Source of the DNA: Thermoplasmatota archaeon
GTDB lineage: Archaea; Thermoplasmatota; E2; DHVEG-1
Reading direction: 5' to 3'
Length of the DNA stretch: 11,345 nucleotides
Assembly: GCA_030612095.1 (NCBI GenBank)
Contig: JAUWOO010000049.1
Location: 1 to 11,345, forward strand
The notes under the pieces were generated by a model. It saw only the letters and a program-made list of their open reading frames with translations. It was not told the origin of the DNA and searched no databases. Below are positions 1 to 6,941 of this stretch, piece after piece; position 1 is the first letter of the stretch; the number at the start of each line of letters is the position of its first letter. A program made the position numbers and the translations under genes.

Positions 1-105
1 TAGATGCAATGGCCAATGAGTGTCAATTGCATAGAATTTTTTGGGATCATCTAAAAATTTTTACAATTCTTTGACCGATTTTAGGGCAATATTTCTTTCC
101 ACTCA
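1..105 (-). pseudogene. Possible decayed coding remnant at the left edge
   Basis: Read on the minus strand from about 105 down to 1, one frame gives a protein-like stretch (VERNIALKSVKEL, stop, KFLDDPKKFYAIDTHWPLHL) interrupted by a single TAA at about 63-61 and still open at the window edge. Just upstream, a different frame gives another protein-like stretch (NRAHPIILHGLNEWKEI), as if a frameshift separated the two. I do not recognise the product. The composition looks coding, but the stretch is short and the alternative is chance. The interval 106-280 holds nothing else I can support. Confidence 0.2.
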
Positions 106-280
106 TTTAATCCATGCAGAATTATTGGATGGGCTCTATTAAATCCAATGGGTACATCATTATTACTTGCTGATTATGATGTTAATAGGTGCATACCAAA
201 ATTGATGGTTTAGGGGTTCAAAGCCACACATTAAAAAATGAACCATATGTTACATTTAGCAGGAGAAAAATCCTTCTGCA

Positions 281-352
281 AGCCGCTGGTGGGAATTGAA
301 CCCACGACCTATTCCTTACCAAGGAATCGCTATACCTCTAAGCCACAGCGGC
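281..352 (-). tRNA. tRNA-Thr (anticodon GGU)
   Basis: The minus strand folds into a full cloverleaf. The 7-bp acceptor stem GCCGCTG/CAGCGGC is perfect. The D-arm is GCT/AGC with GG in the loop, the anticodon stem is ATTCC/GGAAT with loop TTGGTAA, the variable loop has 5 nt, and the T-arm is GTGGG/CCCAC with loop TTCAATT. The loop places GGT at positions 34-36, which reads Thr ACC/ACU codons. The base after the acceptor is T, matching the U73 discriminator usual for archaeal tRNA-Thr. CCA is not encoded. No intron is visible. A short T-run on the minus strand (plus 266-270) just past the 3' end may terminate transcription. The gene is divergent from mptA. Confidence 0.96.
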
Positions 353-370
353 GTTTTTTTTACTTCCATG

Positions 371-378
371 AATATAGA
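371..378 (-). promoter_or_regulatory. Possible TATA box for tRNA-Thr
   Basis: The minus strand reads CTATATTC about 20 nt upstream of the mature tRNA 5' end, a plausible distance for an archaeal TATA element with a short 5' trailer. It lies in the 110-bp divergent spacer shared with mptA. This is a position and motif argument only. Confidence 0.35.
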
Positions 379-449
379 GGGGTTTATTTTACTTTTTGCA
401 AAACTGGGTTGAATGCGAACTTTAATTTATTGCTAATTATTTTGAGGTT

Positions 450-454
450 GAGGT
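450..454 (+). promoter_or_regulatory. Shine-Dalgarno of mptA
   Basis: GAGGT lies 8 nt before the ATG at 463 and supports that start. A second GAGG at 444-447 is further away. The upstream spacer is AT-rich (TTTATTTTAC at about 382-391 and TTTAATTTAT at 420-429), so a TATA box is likely there but cannot be chosen with confidence. Confidence 0.6.
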
Positions 455-462
455 AATTATAT

Positions 463-1341
463 ATGAAATCCATAGATCTGCCCGATGTACAATCTGGCCC
501 CTCGTCCTCTAATTTCAAGATAACTCGTGTGGGGGTAACCGGCGTAAAAAAACTTGTTCATATACGAAGACCAGACAAAAATACAGCTAGTCCCTTGGTA
601 GTTAAAATGGATATCTTTGTTGATCTTCCTGCTTCTCAGAAGGGAAGTCACATGTCTAGAAACCTTGAGTTGGTTTCAGATATTATCGATGTGAATCATC
701 AAAAACCTGTTTCTGACCTTGAATCGTTCTGTGCCACGATAGCAAAACTTCTTCTAAAAAAGCACGAATATGCGACCTTTTCTGAAGTAAAGGCAGAGGC
801 AGATTATTTTCTAGAAAGAACATATCCTTCTGGTAAAAAAGGATTAGAGCCATATAAGTTACTTGCCGAAGCCAGAGCAAACAACGACGGAGAAATAAAA
901 AAACTCATCGGTGTAAAAGTTATTGGTATGACTGCTTGTCCCTGTGCCATGGAAGTCATAAGAAAACTTGATGGATATGGTGAGAAAGATGTTCCCCCAA
1001 CTCATAATCAAAGGAATATCACCACCCTTATGATAGAGGTTCCTGGTGATGATAGATCTGTTGATGCAAATGATTTAATAGATATTGCAGAACGATCATT
1101 TAGTATTCCAACTTATGGAATATTAAAACGTAGGGAAGAAGGACAACTGGTTTTTGATGCCCATAAAAATCCAAAATTTGTCGAAGATGTGGTCAGAGAT
1201 ATTTTAGATGCTATCCTAAAGAAATACGTGGAACTACACGACGATGTATTGGTTGTGGTTAGAAGTGAGAGTGAGGAATCTATTCACAAACATAATGCAT
1301 TTGCTGAACGTGTGACAACCCTTGGTGAACTTAGAAAATAG
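463..1341 (+). CDS. mptA: GTP cyclohydrolase MptA (GTP cyclohydrolase IV, FolE2 superfamily)
   Basis: The 292-aa product matches the archaeal MptA/FolE2 family over its whole length. This family converts GTP to 7,8-dihydroneopterin 2',3'-cyclic phosphate with a metal cofactor. The reaction is the first step toward methanopterin-type C1 carriers and, in archaea, toward preQ0/archaeosine. Visible family signatures are the substrate-site histidine in GSHMSRNLE (His63), the metal/nucleophile motif GMTACPCAME (Cys159 and Cys161), PPTHNQR (His181), SIPTYGILKRREE (about 214-226) and the C-terminal ESIHKHNAFAER (about 272-283). Length is within the family's usual range (about 260-310). The start is supported by an SD 8 nt upstream. 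A T5 run at 1344-1348 right after the stop may end transcription. The next gene appears to have its own promoter, so an operon with it is not required. Confidence 0.95.
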   Translation: MKSIDLPDVQSGPSSSNFKITRVGVTGVKKLVHIRRPDKNTASPLVVKMDIFVDLPASQKGSHMSRNLELVSDIIDVNHQKPVSDLESFCATIAKLLLKKHEYATFSEVKAEADYFLERTYPSGKKGLEPYKLLAEARANNDGEIKKLIGVKVIGMTACPCAMEVIRKLDGYGEKDVPPTHNQRNITTLMIEVPGDDRSVDANDLIDIAERSFSIPTYGILKRREEGQLVFDAHKNPKFVEDVVRDILDAILKKYVELHDDVLVVVRSESEESIHKHNAFAERVTTLGELRK

Positions 1342-1358
1342 ACTTTTTACTGGCAAAG

Positions 1359-1367
1359 CTTTAAATT
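1359..1367 (+). promoter_or_regulatory. TATA box of the dehydrogenase gene (leaderless transcript likely)
   Basis: CTTTAAATT is centred about 28 nt before the ATG at 1391. No Shine-Dalgarno sequence lies between the two. This geometry puts the transcription start at or next to the start codon, as in archaeal leaderless mRNAs. Confidence 0.55.
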
Positions 1368-1390
1368 AAAATTATAGATTACAGCGTTTC

Positions 1391-2515
1391 ATGGCAAAGT
1401 ATCATATAGCTTGGTTACCTGGTGATGGTGTCGGAAACGATGTAATGGATGCTGCAAAAATCGTTCTTGATACCATAAATCTTGACGCAGAGTATATCTC
1501 TGGAGACATAGGCTGGGAATTCTGGAAAACAGAAGGTGATCCACTACCAGCTAGGACTATAAAACTCTTGAAAGAAACAGATTGTGGTCTTTTTGGTGCC
1601 ATCACGTCAAAACCTAATGATGAAGCACAAAAGGAACTTGCACCTGAACTTAAAAACAAGGGATTTGTTTATTCTAGTCCTATAGTGCAACTGAGACAAA
1701 CATTTAACCTACATACAAACTTGCGTCCTTGCAGGGCATTTGCAGGAAATCCATTGAATTATCGTGATGACATTGACTTGGTTGTTTTCAGAGAGAACAC
1801 TGAGGGACTTTATGCAGGTGTTGAATTTCAACCGGTTCCAAATGAAGTTTTTAATGCACTGATGTCGCATAAGAAGATGAAGAAATTTGAAAATGTTCCA
1901 CTAGACGATATGGCAATTTCAACCCGTATCTTTACTCGGAAGGCATGTCAAAACATTGTCCGTCAGGCATTCGAATATGCAAAGGAGCATAACCGTAAAA
2001 GTGTAACACTTGTTGAGAAACCAAATGTTATCAGAGAAACCAGTGGAATGATGGTGCAAGAGGCACGTAAGATTGCCAAAAATTACCCGGGTATTGAACT
2101 TTGGGAGACTAACGTTGATGCAATGTGCATGTGGCTTGTTAAAAACCCTCAGATATATGAGGTTTTAGTCTCATCAAATATGTTTGGCGATATTATTTCA
2201 GATCTTTCTGCTCAACTTGTTGGCGGTCTTGGGTTCGCAGCTAGTGGAAACATTGGAGATGACTTTGCTGTCTTTGAACCGACTCATGGCTCAGCACCGA
2301 AATACGCAGGAATGTATAAGGTAAATCCAACTGCTATGCTAATGTCTGTGAAGCTTATGTTAGATTGGCTTGGTGAGAAAAAAGATGCTAAAAAATTAGA
2401 ACAGGCAATAGCTAATGTAATCAAAGATGGTAAGGTAAGAACCTACGATCTTGGTGGAGATAACACTTCGCTAGAGGTTGCAGAAGAAATAGCAAAGAAA
2501 TTTGAACAGCTTTAA
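1391..2515 (+). CDS. Isocitrate/isopropylmalate-family dehydrogenase, probably NADP-dependent isocitrate dehydrogenase
   Basis: This 374-aa beta-decarboxylating dehydrogenase has the family landmarks: WLPGDGVG near the N-terminus, SPIVQLRQTFNLHTNLRP (about 96-113, Arg102 and Arg112), VVFRENTEGLYAG (Arg134, Tyr141), VEKPNV (Lys210), Asp243, and the signature NMFGDIISDLSAQLVGGLG (about 263-281, metal Asp267 and Asp271). In the cofactor loop, THGSAPKYAG carries Lys304-Tyr305. These match the Lys-Tyr pair that selects NADP in E. coli Icd, rather than the Asp-Ile of NAD enzymes. Ser96 matches the substrate serine of Icd, but the following Asn is replaced by Ile98. Isocitrate is therefore the favoured substrate, with isopropylmalate or homoisocitrate still possible. 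It would act in the cytoplasm in the oxidative or partial TCA branch. It has its own TATA box and a hairpin terminator. Confidence 0.9.
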   Translation: MAKYHIAWLPGDGVGNDVMDAAKIVLDTINLDAEYISGDIGWEFWKTEGDPLPARTIKLLKETDCGLFGAITSKPNDEAQKELAPELKNKGFVYSSPIVQLRQTFNLHTNLRPCRAFAGNPLNYRDDIDLVVFRENTEGLYAGVEFQPVPNEVFNALMSHKKMKKFENVPLDDMAISTRIFTRKACQNIVRQAFEYAKEHNRKSVTLVEKPNVIRETSGMMVQEARKIAKNYPGIELWETNVDAMCMWLVKNPQIYEVLVSSNMFGDIISDLSAQLVGGLGFAASGNIGDDFAVFEPTHGSAPKYAGMYKVNPTAMLMSVKLMLDWLGEKKDAKKLEQAIANVIKDGKVRTYDLGGDNTSLEVAEEIAKKFEQL

Positions 2516-2549
2516 AGGATGATAAAAGTCATCCATCCTTTCTATTTTT
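2515..2549 (+). terminator. Hairpin plus T-rich tract after the dehydrogenase gene
   Basis: AAGGATG (2515-2521) can pair perfectly with CATCCTT (2534-2540). Alternatively GGATGA (2517-2522) can pair with TCATCC (2529-2534). A T-rich stretch with T5 at 2545-2549 follows. The stem begins inside the stop codon, and the structure separates this gene from the next promoter. Confidence 0.55.
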
Positions 2550-2562
2550 CATCCAGAAAACT

Positions 2563-2571
2563 CTTTAAATA
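2563..2571 (+). promoter_or_regulatory. TATA box upstream of the COG2403-type GTPase gene
   Basis: CTTTAAATA lies about 40 nt before the ATG at 2608, predicting a start near 2592-2595 and a leader of about 15 nt. That leader would contain the strong GGAGG Shine-Dalgarno at 2596-2600, 7 nt before the ATG. Confidence 0.5.
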
Positions 2572-2607
2572 GGCATATATTACCCGTCAGGGATTGGAGG
2601 CTAATTT

Positions 2608-3939
2608 ATGGCAGATAAAAAGAAAGTAATTATAATGGGTGCAGCAGGCAGAGATTTTCACAATTTCAATGTTTATTATAGAGAAAACGAAAACTATGAA
2701 ATTGTGGCATTTACAGCGACACAAATACCTGATATTGCAGGTAGAAAGTACCCACCAGAACTATCCGGTAAACTTTATCCAAATGGCATACCAATCTATC
2801 CAGAAGACGATTTAGTTAAACTGATAAAAGAAAACGATATTGATGAAGTTATTTTTGCATACAGTGATCTACCATACCCTTATGTTATGGAAAAATCTGC
2901 AATGGTAAATGCAGCAGGTGCTGATTTTATTTTACTTGGGCCAAAAAGCACCATGGTCAAGTCAACAAAGCCAGTTATAGCAGTCTGTGCAGTTAGAACG
3001 GGATGTGGAAAATCACAGGTATCTCGGGAAATATTTGAAATCTTGGGTAAGAAAGGCATCAAGGTTGCTTCTATTAGACATCCTATGCCCTATGATAAAG
3101 ATTTGACAACACAGATATGTCAACGGTTTGCAAGCTATGAAGATCTTGATAAATATAATTGTACAATTGAGGAGCGAGAGGAATACGAGCCGTACGTAGA
3201 TATAGGTGGAGTAATCTTTGCTGGCGTTGATTATGAAAAAATCCTCAGAGAAGCTGAAAAGGAAGCAGATGTAATTATCTGGGACGGCGGCAACAATGAT
3301 TTTTCTTTTTACAAACCTGATTTGCTTATAACAATTGCTGACTCGCACCGTGCAGGTCATGAAATAGCATACTATCCTGGTGAGATGAACGTGAGGGCTG
3401 CTGATATTGTAATTATTAACAAGGTAAATACAGCGGACAAAGCGGACATAGAAACAGTTCGTAAAAATGTAAAAAAGATTAACCCCTCTGCTCAAATTAT
3501 TGATGGTATTTCATCAGTAATTGTCGATGACGGTGATAGGATTGCAGGTAAGAGAGTACTGGTTATTGAAGATGGGCCAACGGTGACTCACGGTAGTATG
3601 AAATATGGTGCTGGTACTGTTGCGGCAAAAGATAACAACGCAGGCGAAATCATTGACCCAAGAAGCTTTGCGGTTGGATCTATTACTGAAACATTCAACA
3701 AATATAATCATTTGACAAATGTTCTTCCAGCCATGGGATACGGTGATAAACAGACAAAAGAACTAGAGGAAACCATAAACAATACCGACTGTGACATTGT
3801 TGTCAGTGGAACGCCTATTGACCTAAATCGGGTTTTAAAATCCAGTAAGCCTATTGTACGTGTAAGATACGGCGTGGGAGAAAAAACCGCTAAGGAACTG
3901 GAAAAAATAGTCGACGATTTCACAAAGAAGTTACTTTAG
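2608..3939 (+). CDS. Cyclic 2,3-diphosphoglycerate synthase-like P-loop GTPase (COG2403 type)
   Basis: The 443-aa product resembles the archaeal family that includes cyclic 2,3-diphosphoglycerate synthetase, which in some methanogens closes 2,3-diphosphoglycerate into a cyclic thermoprotectant or phosphate store with ATP. The N-terminal 120 residues (KVIIMGAAGRDFHNFN...) look like a nucleotide-binding Rossmann-type domain. A P-loop follows, AVRTGCGKSQ (Gly134-Lys135-Ser136). Its first glycine is not where the strict Walker A pattern expects it. WDGGNNDFSF (about 225-234) and NKVN (271-274, like a G4 NKxD) support a nucleotide-dependent enzyme. Many family members are annotated only as predicted GTPases, so the exact reaction here is unproven. 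The stop overlaps the end of rfcS on the other strand by 9 bp. Confidence 0.8.
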   Translation: MADKKKVIIMGAAGRDFHNFNVYYRENENYEIVAFTATQIPDIAGRKYPPELSGKLYPNGIPIYPEDDLVKLIKENDIDEVIFAYSDLPYPYVMEKSAMVNAAGADFILLGPKSTMVKSTKPVIAVCAVRTGCGKSQVSREIFEILGKKGIKVASIRHPMPYDKDLTTQICQRFASYEDLDKYNCTIEEREEYEPYVDIGGVIFAGVDYEKILREAEKEADVIIWDGGNNDFSFYKPDLLITIADSHRAGHEIAYYPGEMNVRAADIVIINKVNTADKADIETVRKNVKKINPSAQIIDGISSVIVDDGDRIAGKRVLVIEDGPTVTHGSMKYGAGTVAAKDNNAGEIIDPRSFAVGSITETFNKYNHLTNVLPAMGYGDKQTKELEETINNTDCDIVVSGTPIDLNRVLKSSKPIVRVRYGVGEKTAKELEKIVDDFTKKLL

Positions 3940-4890
3940 TTTGCCCCCTTCAAGGGCAAACTGTGCAAGTAGTGCTTCTAGTTGTATATGCTCATTACTA
4001 CCTTCGGTCAGTCTAAACTCTGTTTCCCCTGCCTTTTCTATAAGTCGTACCTTATTTTTGTCTGGTATGGCAAGGTCAAATATTGTTTGGTGAATTTGCT
4101 TTATAATGTCTTCTCCACTCAATCCATACTTTATCAGGAGATCATATAGTTGATTTCGTGCAGCCATAAAATTACCAGATAATGCAGAGTTGATCAACTT
4201 TTTTACGTCCTCTGGTTTTGCTGTGGCAGCTGTTTCATAGAGAAGTTCGGCTGTTATTTTCTTATTTACAGATGCACCCACCTGTAGAATGTTTATTGCT
4301 TTTCTAAGATCTCCTCGAGATATGAAAATAAGTGTTTCGAGCCCATCTGGTGTTATCTCAAGTTTTTCATTGGAAGCAATCTTTCTCATGTACTTTTTTA
4401 TGTCATCTGATTTAATAGGTCTGAATCTGAAAACAGTACACCTGGATTGTATCGGTTCTATGATCTTTGACGAGTAATTTGCAGATAGGATAAACCTACA
4501 GATATGCGTGTATTTTTCTATTGTTCTGCGCAGAGCTGCCTGTGCATCAGATGTAAGCGAGTCAGCCTCATCCAGAAATATTATTTTAAAACTTGCTTTT
4601 CCCATAGGTGCAGTTCTTGCAAAATTCTTGATTTTTCCCCTGATGATTCCTATTCCCCTTTCATCACTGGCGTTTAATTCGTTAAAATTCTGCTTCCAGG
4701 TATCTCCAAATACCTCCTTTGCGAGAGCTAGGGCTGAAGTAGTTTTACCGGTACCTGCTGGCCCTGCAAACATAAGGTGTGGTACGTTCTTGATTTTTGC
4801 ATATGCCTTTAACCGTTCGATTATTTCACTTTGACCCGCTACGTCATCAAGTGTCTTTGGCCGGTATTTCTCAATCCAGAGATCATCCAT
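3931..4890 (-). CDS. rfcS: Replication factor C small subunit (sliding-clamp loader)
   Basis: The 319-aa AAA+ ATPase would form, with RfcL, the archaeal clamp loader that opens PCNA and places it on primed DNA. Visible motifs are RFC box II near the N-terminus (LWIEKYRPKTLDDVAGQ), Walker A GPAGTGKTT (43-51), NASDERG (73-79), Walker B IFLDEAD (104-110), sensor 1 around Asn138, the arginine-finger SRC motif (149-151) and sensor 2 GDLRKAIN (Arg196). The C-terminal collar helices follow. Length is normal for archaeal RfcS and no intein interrupts the P-loop or other sites. There is no clear SD before the ATG. The gene lies 31 nt downstream of the esterase gene on the same strand and is probably cotranscribed with it. 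Its 3' end overlaps the convergent GTPase gene by 9 bp. Confidence 0.97.
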   Translation of the reverse strand: MDDLWIEKYRPKTLDDVAGQSEIIERLKAYAKIKNVPHLMFAGPAGTGKTTSALALAKEVFGDTWKQNFNELNASDERGIGIIRGKIKNFARTAPMGKASFKIIFLDEADSLTSDAQAALRRTIEKYTHICRFILSANYSSKIIEPIQSRCTVFRFRPIKSDDIKKYMRKIASNEKLEITPDGLETLIFISRGDLRKAINILQVGASVNKKITAELLYETAATAKPEDVKKLINSALSGNFMAARNQLYDLLIKYGLSGEDIIKQIHQTIFDLAIPDKNKVRLIEKAGETEFRLTEGSNEHIQLEALLAQFALEGGKLK

Positions 4891-4921
4891 TGTAAATCAA
4901 GCCATGAATGCGTTTCACTGA

Positions 4922-5464
4922 TTAATGCTTTTTGTCCAGTAATTCAGTAATGAGGTCTGGAAATCTATCCATATTGCGTGCAAAACGGTGGTCATCATGT
5001 AAAAATCTAACAGTGGCCTCTTGTGCCCTTGCAAATTCAAGAACCCAATTAGGGGGAACTATTTCATCTTCTGTTCCTGCAAATATAAAAATCTCGGCAC
5101 CTAATTTTTCATTAAAAAGCCTGTCATCCTTCATATCGGCAAGTATGCTCATTGGCATATCTTTGATGGTGCTTATATCTATTGATGGTGGGATCACTGC
5201 AGGGTTAAGCAGTATAATTTGTTTAACATTTGAATTTTCAAGGGTGGTTTTGGCTGCTAGAAAACCTCCAAGAGATGAGCCAATAAGAATAGCATCTTTG
5301 TCATGTTTTATCTCTTTGGCAATACGTCTTAGGCAATTGGAGATCACTATGTCTTCTGGTTTGCAATCTCGGTATTTTATTGCTTTGGCGTTTAGTTTCT
5401 CCTTGAATATAATTCCTTTAGCTCCATCTGGACTCGACTCATAACCATGAATATAGTATAACAT
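4922..5464 (-). CDS. YqiA/UPF0227-like alpha/beta-hydrolase (predicted esterase)
   Basis: This 180-aa protein has the compact YqiA-type alpha/beta-hydrolase layout. MLYYIHGYESSP supplies the oxyanion-side HGxxSSP motif near the N-terminus. IGSSLGG (61-67) is the nucleophile elbow with Ser64. AGTEDEIVP places the acid at Asp133. DDHRF (157-161) gives the catalytic His159. There is no signal peptide or membrane segment, so it is cytoplasmic. Natural substrates of this family are poorly known. YqiA hydrolyses acyl-CoA and short acyl esters in E. coli. It is the first gene of a probable two-gene unit with rfcS 31 nt downstream. I see no functional link to clamp loading. Confidence 0.85.
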   Translation of the reverse strand: MLYYIHGYESSPDGAKGIIFKEKLNAKAIKYRDCKPEDIVISNCLRRIAKEIKHDKDAILIGSSLGGFLAAKTTLENSNVKQIILLNPAVIPPSIDISTIKDMPMSILADMKDDRLFNEKLGAEIFIFAGTEDEIVPPNWVLEFARAQEATVRFLHDDHRFARNMDRFPDLITELLDKKH

Positions 5465-5504
5465 ATTGCCCTATCTCAATTACAAGTCCAAAACAAGTAT
5501 GCGA

Positions 5505-5514
5505 CTTATATAAT
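5505..5514 (-). promoter_or_regulatory. TATA box of the esterase-rfcS unit
   Basis: The minus strand reads ATTATATAAG about 42-50 nt before the ATG at 5464. A start near 5482 would give a leader of roughly 18 nt. Only a weak SD-like GATAGGG precedes the ATG. Confidence 0.55.
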
Positions 5515-5618
5515 TTCTAGCCTGGGAACAAAATAAGTACAGAACCGATTGGTGTTGGTGAACTCAGGCTGAAGAAAGTTTAATTTCGTTTACATGACTT
5601 TTTTTGTTTGAATTAATC

Positions 5619-5845
5619 CTAAGCATTTTTTACGGAAATGAAATCAGTGTAAAAAGGAGAAAGGAATGGTTTAGAGAAACTTCCAAACTCAATGCTTTCG
5701 TTCATTGGAATGTCAGAATTAAATCCTGACATTGTCTAAGGTGAATCCTTGGGTTCATTCTCATTTGTTGCTAGACTTAAAGGTATTGCAGTTACAATCA
5801 AACAATGTGCAAACAAACATAACTAATATTTTCCGTTTTATTTTA
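5619..5845 (-). pseudogene. Decayed fourth copy of the MKKKIIGIF-leader secreted protein family
   Basis: The DNA at about 5705-5845 closely parallels 7195-7325, the 5' part of the secreted-protein gene ending at 6939. It shares an uninterrupted identical block of 39 nt (5738-5776 versus 7223-7261). Three lesions show decay. The start codon region has lost its ATG. One extra A at about 5800-5802 shifts the frame inside the signal peptide. The paralogue's Trp codon has become an in-frame TAG (5736-5738). Beyond the stop the frame stays open, reading TMSGFNSDIPMNESIEFGSFSKPF and on to a TAG at 5619-5621, with similarity to the paralogue ending after FNSDI. It lies immediately downstream of, and in the same orientation as, the three intact family members. 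Confidence 0.75.
5705..5845. repeat. Direct repeat of 7195-7325
   Basis: This is the downstream copy of a repeat of about 135 bp that covers the signal peptide and first mature residues of the secreted genes. By eye about nine positions in ten match. The mutations are scattered, apart from a single-base insertion. Confidence 0.8.
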
Positions 5846-5883
5846 CTTACCCTCAAGTGTCTTGTCAGACTCATTTTGTAAGT

Positions 5884-6318
5884 CTAACGCCAAGCCATAA
5901 GACATGTTTTACTTATTGTATATGGGCCGATTTGAAAACCTTGGGCGGTTGCTGTTGCTTCACCTGCATTAGATGATGTTGCCGTTATTGTTATTGTCAC
6001 TGGTCCATATCCTTGAGCCTCGTTTGTTGAAATCATATACGCTTGATTATATTCAATATTTCCAATGTCATCAGATATTGTTATGTCTATTGAATCGTCA
6101 GATCCGCCCGTTACTGTGAATGTGTATTGGACATCCTGAATTGTATCAAGCCCATCAGTATGTATAATCCCCCCAACACGTCTTAATCCACTCAGCATAC
6201 TTGCACCAAAGACTCCCACTCTTAATTCAGATTCTGGGTCAGCTGAAGCAGACAACGTACAAACTGGTATGGTTATCAACAGCGTACAAACAAATATTCC
6301 AATTATTTTTTTCTTCAT
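5884..6318 (-). CDS. Secreted Ig-like beta-sandwich protein (third gene of the secreted operon)
   Basis: The 144-aa product starts with a Sec signal peptide: MKKK, a hydrophobic core to about residue 20, and ASA before DPES (cut near 26). The mature part of about 118 residues is rich in Thr, Ile, Ser and Gly in alternating strands (VQYTFTVTGG, ITISDDIGNIEY, VTITITATSSNAGEATATAQGFQIGPYTIS). It looks like one Ig-like/surface-layer-type beta-sandwich domain as found in archaeal surface proteins. No C-terminal anchor or sorting motif is visible, so it is probably released or held by other surface proteins. The strong SD AGGAGG (6327-6332) and a 15-nt gap from the upstream stop place it in the same operon as the two genes before it. 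The ligand or role is unknown. Confidence 0.8.
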   Translation of the reverse strand: MKKKIIGIFVCTLLITIPVCTLSASADPESELRVGVFGASMLSGLRRVGGIIHTDGLDTIQDVQYTFTVTGGSDDSIDITISDDIGNIEYNQAYMISTNEAQGYGPVTITITATSSNAGEATATAQGFQIGPYTISKTCLMAWR

Positions 6319-6335
6319 TTTTTATTCCTCCTTTT
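6274..6335. repeat. Shared leader repeat, copy 3 (SD plus signal peptide)
   Basis: The DNA covering the Shine-Dalgarno, start codon and signal-peptide codons is nearly identical to 6880-6941 and 7281-7336. The core (plus strand ATCAACAGC, then CAAACAAATATTCCAATTAT) is conserved at the nucleotide level, including third codon positions, although the mature proteins are unrelated. Confidence 0.75.
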
Positions 6336-6924
6336 AATATTGTATGATATAATTACTCCCTTCTGCATAATCTTTAACGATTTCTCCTAAGAAAAGTACG
6401 TATGTGACTGGTTCAAATGGTGTTCTTATTGCCGTCCAAGCATAAGTCTCTTCAAGAATATCATCAGCGTGAACATCACCTAGAATTTCTTTTGGTACAA
6501 CCCACGTTATCGTATCATCAGATTCACACATATGCTCTTCTATTTCTGTGGAAATCCAATCTCTAGATTGTCCAATCTCTTCTCTTAAAAACGATCCTTT
6601 CTGTGTACCAAACAACACTATATGGCTTCCCACACTAAATTTGGTTCCCTTATATGTCCAATGTATAGAATAGATCTGCCTCCAATATTTGAAACTAAGA
6701 TCCATTACTTTCAGAGTAATATGTAAATTCTCTGCGTCATCTTGAAACCAACCCTTCTCTATATCTATAAAGGATGGTTGCCAAGCAAAGCTAAGTGGAC
6801 CAAATAGGTCACTAGCTTCATCTTCTATTTCCGGGTTTTCAGGATCTCCGGCCATTGTTGTTAGTGGCAGCATGGTTACAATCAACAGCATACAAACAAA
6901 TATTCCAATTATTTTCTTTTTCAT
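6334..6924 (-). CDS. Secreted protein of unknown function (second gene of the secreted operon)
   Basis: The 196-aa product has a Sec signal peptide (MKKKIIGIFVCMLLIVTMLPLTTMA, cut before GDPENP near residue 26). An acidic linker DPENPEIEDEASD comes next, then a compact globular domain with DIEKGWFQDDAENLHITLKVMDL, SIHWTYKGTKFSVG and ITWVVPKEILGD. The pattern of alternating strands with DI..GWF and LHITLKV suggests a beta-sandwich of the kind seen in CBM9- or DOMON-like extracellular domains. That fold is an inference from pattern only. There is no membrane anchor. Translation is supported by AGGAG (6934-6938) overlapping the end of the upstream gene. The ATG lies 14 nt after the upstream stop, so coupling is likely. 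Confidence 0.8.
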   Translation of the reverse strand: MKKKIIGIFVCMLLIVTMLPLTTMAGDPENPEIEDEASDLFGPLSFAWQPSFIDIEKGWFQDDAENLHITLKVMDLSFKYWRQIYSIHWTYKGTKFSVGSHIVLFGTQKGSFLREEIGQSRDWISTEIEEHMCESDDTITWVVPKEILGDVHADDILEETYAWTAIRTPFEPVTYVLFLGEIVKDYAEGSNYIIQY

Positions 6925-6941
6925 ATTTTATCTCTCCTTTA
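6880..6941. repeat. Shared leader repeat, copy 2
   Basis: This copy covers the SD and signal peptide of the middle secreted gene. It matches the other two copies across the MKKKIIGIF codons and the adjacent upstream bases. Similarity ends at the signal-peptide cleavage region. Confidence 0.75.

Noticed and set aside
118..213. Plus-strand frame RIIGWALLNPMG... resembling the RRIIGWAL motif of IS3-type transposases
   Set aside because: Only six or so residues resemble the motif. The frame is short and lacks the flanking DDE residues, so it is probably coincidence.
3013..3495. 160-codon minus-strand frame inside the GTPase gene
   Set aside because: It is antisense to a clear family member, with a low-complexity Cys/Phe/Ile-rich composition typical of shadow frames.
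4932..5444. 170-codon plus-strand frame antisense to the esterase
   Set aside because: It is the mirror of a gene with a full catalytic triad. It is Ser/Leu-rich and has no start signals.
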